This document shows, one piece after another, positions 1 to 7,619 of a stretch of DNA of 14,749 bases; position 1 is the first letter of the stretch, and each line of letters opens with the position of its first letter. The position numbers and the translations under genes were made by a program. The stretch lies in NCBI GenBank assembly GCA_038255145.1, contig JBBSLP010000095.1:1-14749 (forward strand), in the 5' to 3' direction. This DNA is from WHTX01 sp038255145 (lineage in GTDB: Bacteria > Actinomycetota > Acidimicrobiia > Acidimicrobiales > CAIXPF01). Under the pieces are notes generated by a model that saw nothing but the letters and a program-made list of their open reading frames with translations, did no database searches and was not told the origin of the DNA.

Positions 1-34
1 CGATATCCACGGTCGGCCGACCACGACGCGCCAT
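1..34 (-). CDS. N-terminus of a leftward gene, possibly a TetR-type regulator (partial)
   Basis: An ATG on the minus strand at 34-32 opens a frame reading MARRGRPTVDI before the window ends. A strong Shine-Dalgarno, GGGAGGAG (CTCCTCCC on the plus strand, about 42-49), lies about six bases upstream, so the start is well supported. A basic RRGRP beginning is common in TetR-family repressors, but 11 residues cannot establish the family. The gene diverges from the carboxylase at 185, the usual arrangement for a local regulator of an acyl-CoA pathway gene; that role is inference from position only. Confidence 0.55.
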   Translation of the reverse strand, partial: MARRGRPTVDI

Positions 35-184
35 GCCAGGCTCCTCCCGTCAGGGGTTCTACCAGGCACAACGAGACCACGCCGCGAAAATTCCCGATCA
101 TCAAGATTTCTTCGGCGCTTCAGCCTTCCGGGACACTAGGACCAAGGCGTCGCGCCGGGGGGTGCGGCCCGGCGAGGAGCGACG
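35..184. promoter_or_regulatory. Divergent intergenic region between regulator-like gene and carboxylase
   Basis: This 150-base region must hold promoters for both divergent genes. It contains the most AT-rich stretch nearby (about 88-117), and a GAGGAG Shine-Dalgarno at 174-179 five bases before the TTG start at 185. I could not identify a convincing -35/-10 pair or a clear operator palindrome. Confidence 0.4.
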
Positions 185-3100
185 TTGACGTCACGGGGCA
201 TCGAACGGCTGTTGGTGGCCAACCGGGGGGAGATCGCCATCCGCGTCAGCCGCGCCGCCCACACGCTGGGCATCAGCACGGCGGCCGTGGCTCCCGCGGA
301 CGACGCCGCATCCCTCCACCTGCGCCGGGCCGACGTGGCCCACACCCTGCCTGGCCGGGGAGCCGCGGCCTACCTCGACGTGGCCGCCGTCATCGAGGCG
401 GCCAAGGTCACGAACAGCGACGCCGTCCACCCCGGCTACGGGTTCCTCAGCGAGCGGGCCGATCTGGCCCAGGCCTGCGAGGACGCCGGGTTGACCTTCG
501 TCGGCCCCGACCCCGCCACCCTGGCCCGCCTGGGCGACAAGGCCGCGGCACGCCAGCTGGCCCAGGCCTGTGGCGTGTCCGTGGTGCCGGGCACGGCCGG
601 TCCCGTCACCGTCGACGAGGCGGCGACGTTCCTGGCCTCGCTGGGGCCGAACGCCGCGGTGATGATCAAGGCCGTGGCCGGCGGCGGTGGCCGGGGCATG
701 CGGGCCGTCACCGACCCCGCCGACGTGGCCGACGCCTACGAGCGCTGCCGGTCCGAGGCCACCGCCGCCTTCGGCGATGGCGCCGTGTACGTCGAACAGC
801 TGGTGCGCCGGGCCCGCCACGTCGAGGTCCAGGTCCTGGGCGACGGCCGGGGCGGGGTCATCGCCCTGGGCGACCGCGAGTGCAGCCTGCAGCGCCGCCA
901 CCAGAAGCTGGTCGAACTGGCCCCGGCGTCGGACCTGCCCGCCGCCACCCGTGCGGCCCTGGCTGCGGCGGCGGTGGCCATGGCCGGTCAGCTCAGCTAC
1001 CGCAGCCTGGGCACCTTCGAGTTCCTCGTCGACGCCGATGACCCCACCTGGTTCGCCTTCATCGAGGCCAACGCCCGTCTGCAGGTCGAACACACCGTGA
1101 CCGAGGAGGTCACCGGTTTGGACCTCGTCGGCCTGCAGCTCCGGGTGGCCGGTGGTGCCACCCTGGACGACCTGGGCCTGGAGCCGGCCGATCCTCCAGC
1201 GGCCCGGGGTCGGGCCATCCAGCTGCGCATCAACACCGAGACCATGGCGGCGGACGGTTCGGTGAAGCCCACCGGCGGCACCCTCACCCTGTTCGAGGCG
1301 CCCAACGGGCCCGGCATCCGCGTCGACACCGCGGCCCGCACCGGGACCGCCGTCCACCCCGGTTTCGACTCGCTCCTGGCCAAGGTCATCTGCCACGCCC
1401 CGGGCGACGACCTGGCCGGCCTGTACCGCGTCGCGGCCCGGGCCCTGGGCGAGCTGCGCATCGACGGGGTGGCCACCAACGCCGCCTTCCTGCGGGCGCT
1501 CCTGGCCCACCCCGCCCTCCTCGAGGCCCCGGCCACCACCGGCTTCGTCGAGGAGCACGCCGCCGAACTGGTCGACGCCGCTCGTGCCATCACCGACGCC
1601 GAAGCCGGTGAGGTTGGTGCCGAGACTGATCCCGCCGCTGGTCAACGGCCCACCACCGTCGTACCTGCGGGCCACGTGGCCGCGCCCGCTCCCATGCAGG
1701 GCACCGTGGTGGCCCTGTCCGTGGCCGTAGGGGACCGAGTGCGGGCCGGCACCGAGGTGGCCGTGCTCGAGGCCATGAAGATGGAGCACGTCATCGTCGC
1801 CCCCGCCGAGGGCACCATCAGCGCCATCGTCGTCGCCGTGGGCGACACCCTCTACGAGGGCGAGGCCCTGCTGCTCGTCGAGGCCGGCGAGGTCGACCTG
1901 GCCGCCGAGGCCGCGGCGGACGCCTTCGACGTCGACCACATCCGCCCCGACCTGGCCGAGGTCATCGAGCGCCACGACGTGACCGGGGACGAGCGCCGGC
2001 CCACCGCCGTGGCCCGGAGACGCAAGACCGGGCACCGCACGGCCCGGGAGAACGTGGTCGACCTCATCGACGACGGCTCGTGGCTGGAATACGGCCAGCT
2101 CGCCCTGGCCGACCAGCGCAGCCGCTTCGACAACGACTGGCTGATCGCCAACTCGCCGGCCGACGGCATGGTGGCCGGCATCGGCACGGTGAACGGCGAC
2201 CTGTTCGGCGACGAGGCCGCCCAGACGATCGTCATGGCCTACGACTACACGGTCTTCGCCGGCACCCAGGGGGTCACGAACCACCACAAGAAGGACCGCA
2301 TGTTCGACATCGCCGAGCGGTCCAAGCTGCCGGTGGTGTTCTTCGCCGAAGGGGGCGGGGGCCGCCCCGGGGCCGACTGGGAGGCGTCACCGGGCTTCGA
2401 CCTGGGCACGTTCCACGCCTGGGGCCGGCTCAGCGGGCTCGTGCCCCTGGTGGGCATCACCACTGGGCGCTGCTTCGCCGGCAACGCCGCCATCCTCGGC
2501 TGCTGCGACGTCATCATCGCCACGGAGGGCTCCAACATCGGCATGGGGGGCCCGGCCATGATCGAGGGCGGCGGGCTGGGCGTGTTCAAGCCCGAGGACG
2601 TCGGACCCCTCGACGTGCAGGTCCCCAACGGCGTCGTCGACGTGGTCGTGGCCGACGAGGTCGAAGCGGTGCGCGTGGCCAAGCAGTACCTGGGCTACTT
2701 CCAGGGTCCGGTGACGACGTGGGCCGAGCACGACCAACGCGAGCTGCGCCACGTCGTGCCCGAGAACCGGTTGCGGGTCTACGACGTGCGCCGGGTCATC
2801 GAGCTCATGGCCGACGTCGGCACCGTGCTCGAACTGCGCCCCGAGTACGGCCGGGCCATGGTGACGGCCCTGGTGCGGGTCGAGGGTCGGCCCGTGGGTC
2901 TGGTGGCCAACAACGCCACCCACCTGGGCGGGGCCATCGACGGCGACGGCGCCGACAAGGCCAGCCGGTTCCTGCAGCTGTGCGACGCCTTCGGCCTGCC
3001 CGTGGTCATGCTGTGCGACACCCCGGGCATCATGGTCGGCCCCGAGATCGAGAAGACCGCCCTGGTGCGCCGGGCCAGCCGCCTGTTCGTGACCGGGGCC

Positions 3101-3496
3101 AACCTGTCGGTGCCCGTGTTCACCCTGGTGCTGCGCAAGTCCTACGGGCTGGGGGCCCTGGGCATGGCCGGGGGCAGCTTCCGCACCCCCATGGGGGCGG
3201 TGTCGTGGCCCACGGGGGAGTTCGGGGGCATGGGACTCGAGGGCTTCGTCCGCCTCGGCTTCCGCCGGGAGATCGAGGCGCTGGAGGATCCCGCCGATCA
3301 GCAGGCCTTCTTCGACAAGAAGTTGGCCGAGCTCTACCAGGTGGGCAAGGCGCTCAACGTCGCCACCTACTTCGAGCTCGACGACGTCATCGACCCTGCC
3401 GACACGAGGCGGTGGCTGTCGGGCAGCCTGCGGGCCACCACCCGCTACAAGTGGTCACCGAGCGAGAAGCGTCGCCCCTTCGTCGACACCTGGTAG
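185..3496 (+). CDS. Single-chain acyl-CoA carboxylase (BC-BCCP-CT), long-chain acyl-CoA carboxylase type
   Basis: This 1103-residue protein carries all parts of a biotin-dependent acyl-CoA carboxylase. The biotin carboxylase domain (about 1-450) opens with LLVANRGEIAIR, has the ATP-grasp glycine loop GGGGRGMR near 166, HQK, and the catalytic EANARLQVEH at 294-303. The carrier domain has the biotinylation motif AMKMEH, with the acceptor lysine at 532. From about 611 both halves of a carboxyltransferase follow, including AGTQG and GAIDGDGADKAS. Order and size match the single-polypeptide long-chain acyl-CoA carboxylases known from actinobacteria such as Mycobacterium avium, and IQLRINTETM in the BC domain also fits that type. 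It would carboxylate acyl-CoA with bicarbonate and ATP in the cytoplasm; chain-length preference cannot be read here. The TTG start is supported by GAGGAG five bases upstream and by the family's usual N-terminus. Acetyl/propionyl-CoA carboxylase is the alternative label. Confidence 0.93.
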   Translation: MTSRGIERLLVANRGEIAIRVSRAAHTLGISTAAVAPADDAASLHLRRADVAHTLPGRGAAAYLDVAAVIEAAKVTNSDAVHPGYGFLSERADLAQACEDAGLTFVGPDPATLARLGDKAAARQLAQACGVSVVPGTAGPVTVDEAATFLASLGPNAAVMIKAVAGGGGRGMRAVTDPADVADAYERCRSEATAAFGDGAVYVEQLVRRARHVEVQVLGDGRGGVIALGDRECSLQRRHQKLVELAPASDLPAATRAALAAAAVAMAGQLSYRSLGTFEFLVDADDPTWFAFIEANARLQVEHTVTEEVTGLDLVGLQLRVAGGATLDDLGLEPADPPAARGRAIQLRINTETMAADGSVKPTGGTLTLFEAPNGPGIRVDTAARTGTAVHPGFDSLLAKVICHAPGDDLAGLYRVAARALGELRIDGVATNAAFLRALLAHPALLEAPATTGFVEEHAAELVDAARAITDAEAGEVGAETDPAAGQRPTTVVPAGHVAAPAPMQGTVVALSVAVGDRVRAGTEVAVLEAMKMEHVIVAPAEGTISAIVVAVGDTLYEGEALLLVEAGEVDLAAEAAADAFDVDHIRPDLAEVIERHDVTGDERRPTAVARRRKTGHRTARENVVDLIDDGSWLEYGQLALADQRSRFDNDWLIANSPADGMVAGIGTVNGDLFGDEAAQTIVMAYDYTVFAGTQGVTNHHKKDRMFDIAERSKLPVVFFAEGGGGRPGADWEASPGFDLGTFHAWGRLSGLVPLVGITTGRCFAGNAAILGCCDVIIATEGSNIGMGGPAMIEGGGLGVFKPEDVGPLDVQVPNGVVDVVVADEVEAVRVAKQYLGYFQGPVTTWAEHDQRELRHVVPENRLRVYDVRRVIELMADVGTVLELRPEYGRAMVTALVRVEGRPVGLVANNATHLGGAIDGDGADKASRFLQLCDAFGLPVVMLCDTPGIMVGPEIEKTALVRRASRLFVTGANLSVPVFTLVLRKSYGLGALGMAGGSFRTPMGAVSWPTGEFGGMGLEGFVRLGFRREIEALEDPADQQAFFDKKLAELYQVGKALNVATYFELDDVIDPADTRRWLSGSLRATTRYKWSPSEKRRPFVDTW

Positions 3497-3523
3497 CGCG
3501 GGTGATCGCTGGCCGAGTGAGCG

Positions 3524-4411
3524 TCAGCGCCGGTCGCCGGGGAGGTGGCGGTCGGTGAAGCCGACGGTGAGGCCGAAAGCGTCATCGCGGTCGATCCAGA
3601 AGGTGTCCGCCGTCTTGCCGTCGAGGCGTTGGCCCTTGTCGGCCAGGAACGTTGCCGCGCCGGCCAGATCGGCGGTCAGGAACACCAGGGCGTGCACGCC
3701 TTCGCCGTTGTCGGCCAGGTCACGGCCGGCGGCTGTGTCGGTGCTCAGGGGTTGGAGTGCCTCGATGACCGTCTCCTCGCCCACGGCGTAGTAGGCCGAA
3801 CGCTTCTCGCCGGGGACCTCCTCGCGGTGCAGCAGACGGCCGCCGAGCGCTTCGCCATAGAGGGCCTCGGCGTTCTCGACGTCCTCGAAGAGCACGCTGA
3901 GGTGGGCGGTGCGCTCGATGTGCAGGGGGTGGTCGTCACGCCAGGAAGCCGCTGACCAGTCCGGTTCCAGACGGGGGTCGGCGGCGAAGCCGGGCTCGCA
4001 GAACTCCCACAGGGCCCGGGAGTCCCTGGGGTGGGTCCACACCGCCAGTTCCTTGGCCGGGTCGGTGACGGGACGGCCCTTCAGGCCCACCTGGCGGATG
4101 CCGCAGGCGGCGAGGTGGGTCGAGCACGCAGTGATGTCGTCGACGTACCAGGCGATGGAGTGGAGCCGGTTGCCGAAGCGGTCCCGGAACTTGCGCAGCG
4201 GGGTGCCGGCAGCCTCGGGGGCGTCGGACGGCATGATCGGTTCCATCAGCATGTCGCTGATGACCAGCAGGGACGCCTCGCGCTGGGCGGCCTTCTCGTA
4301 GCGCCGGTAGAAGCGCTGGCAGGCGAAGATGTCGTCGTACCAGCGGTCCACGGCGTCGAGGTCGTCGACCAGGTGGGCCAGGTGGAACAGCTTGCCCACG
4401 GTGAAGTCCAT
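3524..4411 (-). CDS. Two-domain VOC (glyoxalase/dioxygenase superfamily) protein
   Basis: The 295-residue product contains two vicinal-oxygen-chelate modules. The first begins FHLAHLVDDLDAVDRWY and its second half starts LHSIAWYVDD. The second begins TAHLSVLFEDVENAEALY and its second half starts VHALVFLTADL. Histidines sit where VOC proteins bind a divalent metal: H10 in the first module and the H of TAHLSV in the second. VOC proteins include glyoxalases, extradiol dioxygenases, epimerases and resistance proteins, so the substrate is unknown. I chose the ATG at 4411 because a G-rich Shine-Dalgarno run lies about seven bases upstream and the fold begins there; the frame stays open upstream to 4444. 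It converges on the carboxylase with only 27 bases between stops and lies 60 bases downstream of the truncated DinB-like gene. Confidence 0.85.
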   Translation of the reverse strand: MDFTVGKLFHLAHLVDDLDAVDRWYDDIFACQRFYRRYEKAAQREASLLVISDMLMEPIMPSDAPEAAGTPLRKFRDRFGNRLHSIAWYVDDITACSTHLAACGIRQVGLKGRPVTDPAKELAVWTHPRDSRALWEFCEPGFAADPRLEPDWSAASWRDDHPLHIERTAHLSVLFEDVENAEALYGEALGGRLLHREEVPGEKRSAYYAVGEETVIEALQPLSTDTAAGRDLADNGEGVHALVFLTADLAGAATFLADKGQRLDGKTADTFWIDRDDAFGLTVGFTDRHLPGDRR

Positions 4412-4471
4412 CGTCACGCCCCCCCCGGGTGTCGACGCCGGCACCGAGCGGCCGGGGTCGCGGCACGGACC

Positions 4472-4693
4472 CTAGGCGTCGGGGTGGGCTCCCGTCGTGC
4501 CGTCCAGGAGCTCGCGCAGGATGTCCAGGTGCTTGACCAGGCCCAGCACGGTCGTGCCCGAGGGGACCAGGGGACGCCGCAGCTGCTCGTCGGACAACCC
4601 CTCGAGCTTCCACAACACCACGTCGCGATGGCGGTCGAGGGCGATGTACGGGCTCTGCTTCTCTGCCGCGGTGAACGGGACCCGGCGCGCCAT
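4472..4693 (-). pseudogene. Truncated DinB/DUF664-family protein (N-terminal half only)
   Basis: The frame encodes RHRDVVLWKLEGLSDEQLRR, then VPSGTTVLGLVKHL, the characteristic first part of the DUF664 branch of the DinB superfamily, a four-helix bundle often linked to mycothiol-dependent or metal-dependent transferases. Family members usually run about 160-180 residues. This frame stops after about 73 residues (GAHPDA, then TAG), and I found no continuation of the family in the other minus frames before the VOC gene. The ATG at 4693 gives MARRVPF; an upstream in-frame ATG at 4753 would add a basic, low-complexity extension. The later metal-binding histidines are missing, so DinB activity is unlikely. 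It is probably a deletion remnant, though a short expressed protein cannot be excluded. Confidence 0.65.
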
Positions 4694-4795
4694 CACCTCA
4701 GCTTCGCGCCGCCGGCCCGCTGGCCGCCGCGCTCGACCAGCGGCGTCGGACATTCTGGTTGGGGCATGGCTGTCGTGGGCCCGGTACGGACGCGT

Positions 4796-4828
4796 CAGAG
4801 CCGCCGACCCCGGGGGCCGACGGCTCTG
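4796..4828 (-). terminator. Hairpin terminator downstream of the longer collagen-like gene
   Basis: CAGAGCCG at 4796-4803 pairs perfectly with CGGCTCTG at 4821-4828, and the interior CCG-ACCCC/GGGGG-CCG can extend the helix with two mismatches. It lies 54 bases beyond the stop of the collagen-like gene at 4882. There is no T-run, as is usual for high-GC actinobacterial terminators. Confidence 0.6.
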
Positions 4829-4881
4829 ATGGTGAGGGTGAACGGCCGAGGCGCGCAGGTCGATCCGAGCGTCCCGATGTG

Positions 4882-6324
4882 TCAGTCGGGGATGGGGCCC
4901 ACGCTGAGCTGCTGGACCATGATCGACGCGTTGGTGGTGGTCTGGCTGCCGCCGATGTTGCTCGGCAGGTTCACACCGGTGAACGACGTGTGGTTGCGCA
5001 CCGTGACCACGTCGCCGGCGGTTGCGGTGAGGATGACCTGGCCGCTGTTTTGCTGCGAGCCGGAGCCCGAGCCGTAGAGGGCGCCCGCCACCGGGGCACC
5101 GTTCAGGAACAAGCTGAACTGGTTGATCTCGGTCGCCGACAGGGAGAAGCTGATCAGGTAGTCCCCGGAGTTGACGAGGGTGATCTCGGCGGTGCCGGCG
5201 GTGTGGGCGATGCCACCCTTCACGACGCCGTTGGTGTTGAACACCACGTCCCCTTCGATGGCCACGAGCTGGGCTGTCGTGTTGTAGATGAGCGCATAGC
5301 TGGCCGGACCGCTCGCTCCGGCGGCGCCGGTCTCGCCGGTGGGACCGGCAGGGCCTTCGGCTCCGTCGGTCCCGTTGATCCCGGGGGCGCCGTCGAGACC
5401 GTTGATCCCGGGGTTGCCGTCGATGCCGTTGGTTCCGTCGATGCCGGGGGTGCCGTCGAGACCATTGGTCCCGGGGTTGCCGTCGATGCCGTTGGTGCCG
5501 TCGATGCCGGGGGCGCCGTCGAGACCGTTGGTCCCGGGGTTGCCGTCGAGGCCATTGGTTCCGTTGATGCCGGGAGTGCCGGCCGCGCCGTCGAGGCCCG
5601 TGGCACCGGCAGCTCCGTTGGCGCCATTGACACCGTCGATGCCGGCGGCTCCGTTGAGGCCGTTGGATCCAGGCAGGCCGTTGGGGCCGATGAGGCCTTG
5701 GGCGCCGTCGCTACCGGTGAGACCTTGGGTGCCGGGTAGGCCATTCGTGCCGTTGATCCCCGGCGCGCCGAGCGAGCCCTGGGGGCCCTGAGGTCCGGGG
5801 ATGCCGGGGATGCCCTGAGGTCCGACGGCGCCGCCGGCGGGAGCGTCGACGTAGTAGCCGGCGAGGTCGACGACCACGTGCACCTGACCGACGGAGTTCC
5901 TGATGCGGACGGCGTTGCCGGGGCCGAGAGGCACGGTGACCTGGTTGGCTGTGGTCTCACCGGCCATGAAGTTGACGTTGGACACCCCGGTATCGGGCCC
6001 ACCGGTGGGTTGGACCGAGATGTAGCTGGGGTCGGTGGGTTCGGTGGCGGTGACGTTGAGCACGACGGCCCTGGCATCGGCGGGCACGGCCGTCACCGGG
6101 TCGAACGCCAGCGTGAGGTTGGAGATCTTGCCCACCGGTGTCCCCACACCGGTGCGGGTGTCGAGCACCCGGACGGGGGCCATGGGAACGTACGCCGTCA
6201 CTTCGATCGAGGGGTCGTTGCGGGAGGCGGCGCCGGCCATGCCGGCACCTCCCATGAGGGCGACCAGGCAGCCCAAGGCAGCCAGGGTGCGGACACGGCG
6301 TTTCGTGCGTAGACGTTCGCTCAT
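4882..6324 (-). CDS. Secreted collagen-like protein with BclA-like C-terminal domain (long paralogue)
   Basis: The 480-residue protein has four parts. Residues 1-33 form a Sec signal peptide (arginine-rich start, hydrophobic core, AGAAS cleavage region). Residues about 40-160 form a domain with VRVLDTRTGVG, VVLNVTATEPTDPSYISVQP and VHVVVDLAGYY, seen in many actinobacterial exported proteins. Residues 168-341 are 58 uninterrupted Gly-X-Y triplets. Residues 342-480 resemble the trimeric C1q/TNF-like jelly roll of Bacillus BclA (GDYLISFSLSATEINQFSLFLNG, ending NASIMVQQL). The likely product is a trimeric exported fibre. No LPXTG, lipobox or C-terminal membrane helix is seen, so attachment is unknown. 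The collagen part has no Lys or Arg and is rich in Asn and Asp. ATG at 6324 follows GGAGGG at a nine-base spacing. Its tandem paralogue lies upstream at 6543-7619. Confidence 0.9.
   Translation of the reverse strand: MSERLRTKRRVRTLAALGCLVALMGGAGMAGAASRNDPSIEVTAYVPMAPVRVLDTRTGVGTPVGKISNLTLAFDPVTAVPADARAVVLNVTATEPTDPSYISVQPTGGPDTGVSNVNFMAGETTANQVTVPLGPGNAVRIRNSVGQVHVVVDLAGYYVDAPAGGAVGPQGIPGIPGPQGPQGSLGAPGINGTNGLPGTQGLTGSDGAQGLIGPNGLPGSNGLNGAAGIDGVNGANGAAGATGLDGAAGTPGINGTNGLDGNPGTNGLDGAPGIDGTNGIDGNPGTNGLDGTPGIDGTNGIDGNPGINGLDGAPGINGTDGAEGPAGPTGETGAAGASGPASYALIYNTTAQLVAIEGDVVFNTNGVVKGGIAHTAGTAEITLVNSGDYLISFSLSATEINQFSLFLNGAPVAGALYGSGSGSQQNSGQVILTATAGDVVTVRNHTSFTGVNLPSNIGGSQTTTNASIMVQQLSVGPIPD
5302..5823 (-). 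repeat. Collagen-like Gly-X-Y coding region, 58 triplets
   Basis: Every third residue over 174 residues is glycine with no interruption. Triplets include GPQ, GIP, GIN, GTN, GLD, GNP and GID. Basic residues are absent; acidic residues appear almost only in the Y position. Confidence 0.9.
5401..5589 (-). repeat. 63-bp tandem repeat (three units) inside the collagen region
   Basis: Near-identical units begin at 5401, 5464 and 5527, with a partial unit just before (about 5368-5400). Each 63-bp unit encodes seven triplets of the type GID-GNP-GTN-GLD-GAP-GID-GTN. Few differences separate the units, pointing to recent expansion by slippage or unequal recombination. Confidence 0.85.
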
Positions 6325-6410
6325 GTGATGCGTCCCTCCGATTGGTGGCGTTTGCCACCTTGCCTGGGCGGGCGCTTATCGGCAGTTCTCCTGGTGACCT
6401 GTAGCCCATG
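6325..6410 (-). promoter_or_regulatory. Conserved structured 5' leader, copy A
   Basis: Read on the minus strand, the leader has GCTACAGG, then CTGCCGAT, a variable C-rich part, CAA, a perfect hairpin GGTGGC-AAAC-GCCACC (plus strand 6344-6359), then AATCGGAGGGA and nine bases to the ATG. CCGAT (6378-6382) can pair with ATCGG (6338-6342), enclosing the hairpin and covering the start of the Shine-Dalgarno. Nearly the same block precedes the paralogue. It does not match a riboswitch class I know. GCTACAGG may include the -10 region. Confidence 0.5.
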
Positions 6411-6462
6411 TCTCGATGAACGTTCGAGAAGAACCTGTGTCGGTCGGGCAGCGCGGCCACGA

Positions 6463-6486
6463 ACGCGTCCACTGACGCGTCCACTG
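6463..6486. repeat. 12-bp direct tandem repeat in intergenic region
   Basis: ACGCGTCCACTG occurs twice back to back at 6463-6474 and 6475-6486, between the short paralogue's stop and the long paralogue's leader. The 218-base interval otherwise contains the leader element and no gene. Confidence 0.7.
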
Positions 6487-6542
6487 ACCGCGGCGGCGGT
6501 GGGCGACCCGGTGCTCAGGTCGGCGGGAGCCTCCGCGTGCTC

Positions 6543-7619
6543 TCAGTCGGTCGCTTTGAGCTGCTGCACCATGATCGATGCGTTGGCGTTGAGCTGCGTC
6601 CCGCCGGCCAGGGTCTGCAGCGTCACCGCGGCGGCCGAGGAGTGGTTGCGCAACGTGACCACGTCGCCCGCGGCCAGCGCGATCATGGCCTGGCCGTTGT
6701 TCTGTTGCGTCCCCGCACCCGAGCCGTACACCGTGCTCGTGACTGCGGCACCATTGACGAACAGGCTGAACTGGTTGGGCTCCACGGCGGAGACGGAGAA
6801 GCTCACCAGGTAGTCCCCGTCGTTGGCCATGACGAGTTGCGAGGTGCCGACGGTGTGGTCGATGCCGCCCTTGCGGATGCCGCTGGTGTCGAAGGTCACA
6901 TCGGCCTCGATGGCCACGACCTGGGCGCCCATGTTGTAGACGGAGGCGTAGCTGTCCAGACCGCTCGGTCCCGCCGGGCCGGTCGCCCCTGTCGCGCCAG
7001 CTGTGCCGGTGGCACCGGTAGCACCTGCGGGGCCGACGTCACCGGTGAGGCCCGTGGGGCCGGCGGGACCCGTGGGGCCGACGTCACCGGTGAGGCCCGT
7101 GGGGCCGGCGGGACCCGTGGGGCCACCCCCGCTCGGGGAGTCGACGTAGTAGCCGGCGAGGTCGGCGACGACGTGCACCTGGCCGACGGAGTTCTTGAGG
7201 ACGATGGCGTTGCCGACACCGAGGGGGACGGTGACCTGGTTGGCGGCGGTCTGTCCGGCGACGAAGTTGACGTTGGACACCCCGGTATCGGGACCGCCGG
7301 CGGGTTGCACCGAGATGTAGCTGGGGTCGGTCCCCTCGGTGGCGGTGACGTTGAGGACGATGGCCCTGGCGTCAGTGGGCATGCCGGCCACCGAGTCGAA
7401 CGAGAGCGTGAGGCTGCTGATCTTGCCCACCGGCGCCCCCATGCCGGTGCGGGTGTCCAGCACCCGGACCGGAGCTATCGGAACGTAGGCGGTCACCTCG
7501 GTCGAGGGGTCGTTGCGGGATGCGGCGCCGGCCATGCCCGCACCGCCGATGAGGGCGACAAGGCAGCCGAAGGCCGCCAGGGTGCCAACACGGTGTCTCG
7601 TGGTCAGACGTTCGCTCAT
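6543..7619 (-). CDS. Secreted collagen-like protein with BclA-like C-terminal domain (short paralogue)
   Basis: The 358-residue protein is a paralogue of the next gene. Residues 1-160 align with it without gaps, from MSERL and the AGAAS signal-peptide end to DLAGYYVD. The collagen part is much shorter: 19 triplets at 166-222, mostly GPT, GPA, GAT and GLTGDV, a composition unlike the Asn/Asp-rich stretch of its partner. The C-terminal domain (223-358) again resembles the BclA jelly roll, with GDYLVSFSVSAVEPNQFSLFVNG, YGSGAGTQQNNGQ and NASIMVQQL. It is probably exported and trimeric; there is no visible anchor. ATG at 7619 follows GGAGGG ten bases upstream and shares its leader with the paralogue. 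The two genes may form alternative or mixed surface fibres; this is inference. Confidence 0.9.
   Translation of the reverse strand: MSERLTTRHRVGTLAAFGCLVALIGGAGMAGAASRNDPSTEVTAYVPIAPVRVLDTRTGMGAPVGKISSLTLSFDSVAGMPTDARAIVLNVTATEGTDPSYISVQPAGGPDTGVSNVNFVAGQTAANQVTVPLGVGNAIVLKNSVGQVHVVADLAGYYVDSPSGGGPTGPAGPTGLTGDVGPTGPAGPTGLTGDVGPAGATGATGTAGATGATGPAGPSGLDSYASVYNMGAQVVAIEADVTFDTSGIRKGGIDHTVGTSQLVMANDGDYLVSFSVSAVEPNQFSLFVNGAAVTSTVYGSGAGTQQNNGQAMIALAAGDVVTLRNHSSAAAVTLQTLAGGTQLNANASIMVQQLKATD
7035..7124 (-). repeat. Perfect 45-bp tandem duplication in the short collagen region
   Basis: Bases 7035-7079 and 7080-7124 are identical, and the match continues for the GGGGCC preceding the first copy. Each unit encodes five triplets (GPT GPA GPT GLT GDV). 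Perfect identity, including third codon positions, suggests a very recent duplication. Confidence 0.9.

Noticed and set aside
191..2287. Long 698-residue open frame antisense to the carboxylase
   Set aside because: It is a mirror of the high third-position GC of the real gene; its translation is Gly/Val/Asp/His-rich low-complexity sequence with no domain.
3497..3523. Terminator between carboxylase and VOC gene
   Set aside because: Only a weak five-base pairing with a long loop could be drawn in this 27-base gap.
2080..3558. 492-residue plus-strand frame inside the carboxylase
   Set aside because: Arg/Gly/Pro-rich out-of-frame translation of the carboxyltransferase region; no ribosome-binding site or family motif.
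5401..5589. CRISPR-like or attachment-site repeat
   Set aside because: The units are contiguous, codon-phased at 63 bp and encode Gly-X-Y triplets; there are no spacers.
5339..5791. Pro-rich plus-strand frame (repeating PLVP/GLPS)
   Set aside because: It is the antisense reading of the collagen Gly-X-Y codons, not a separate gene.
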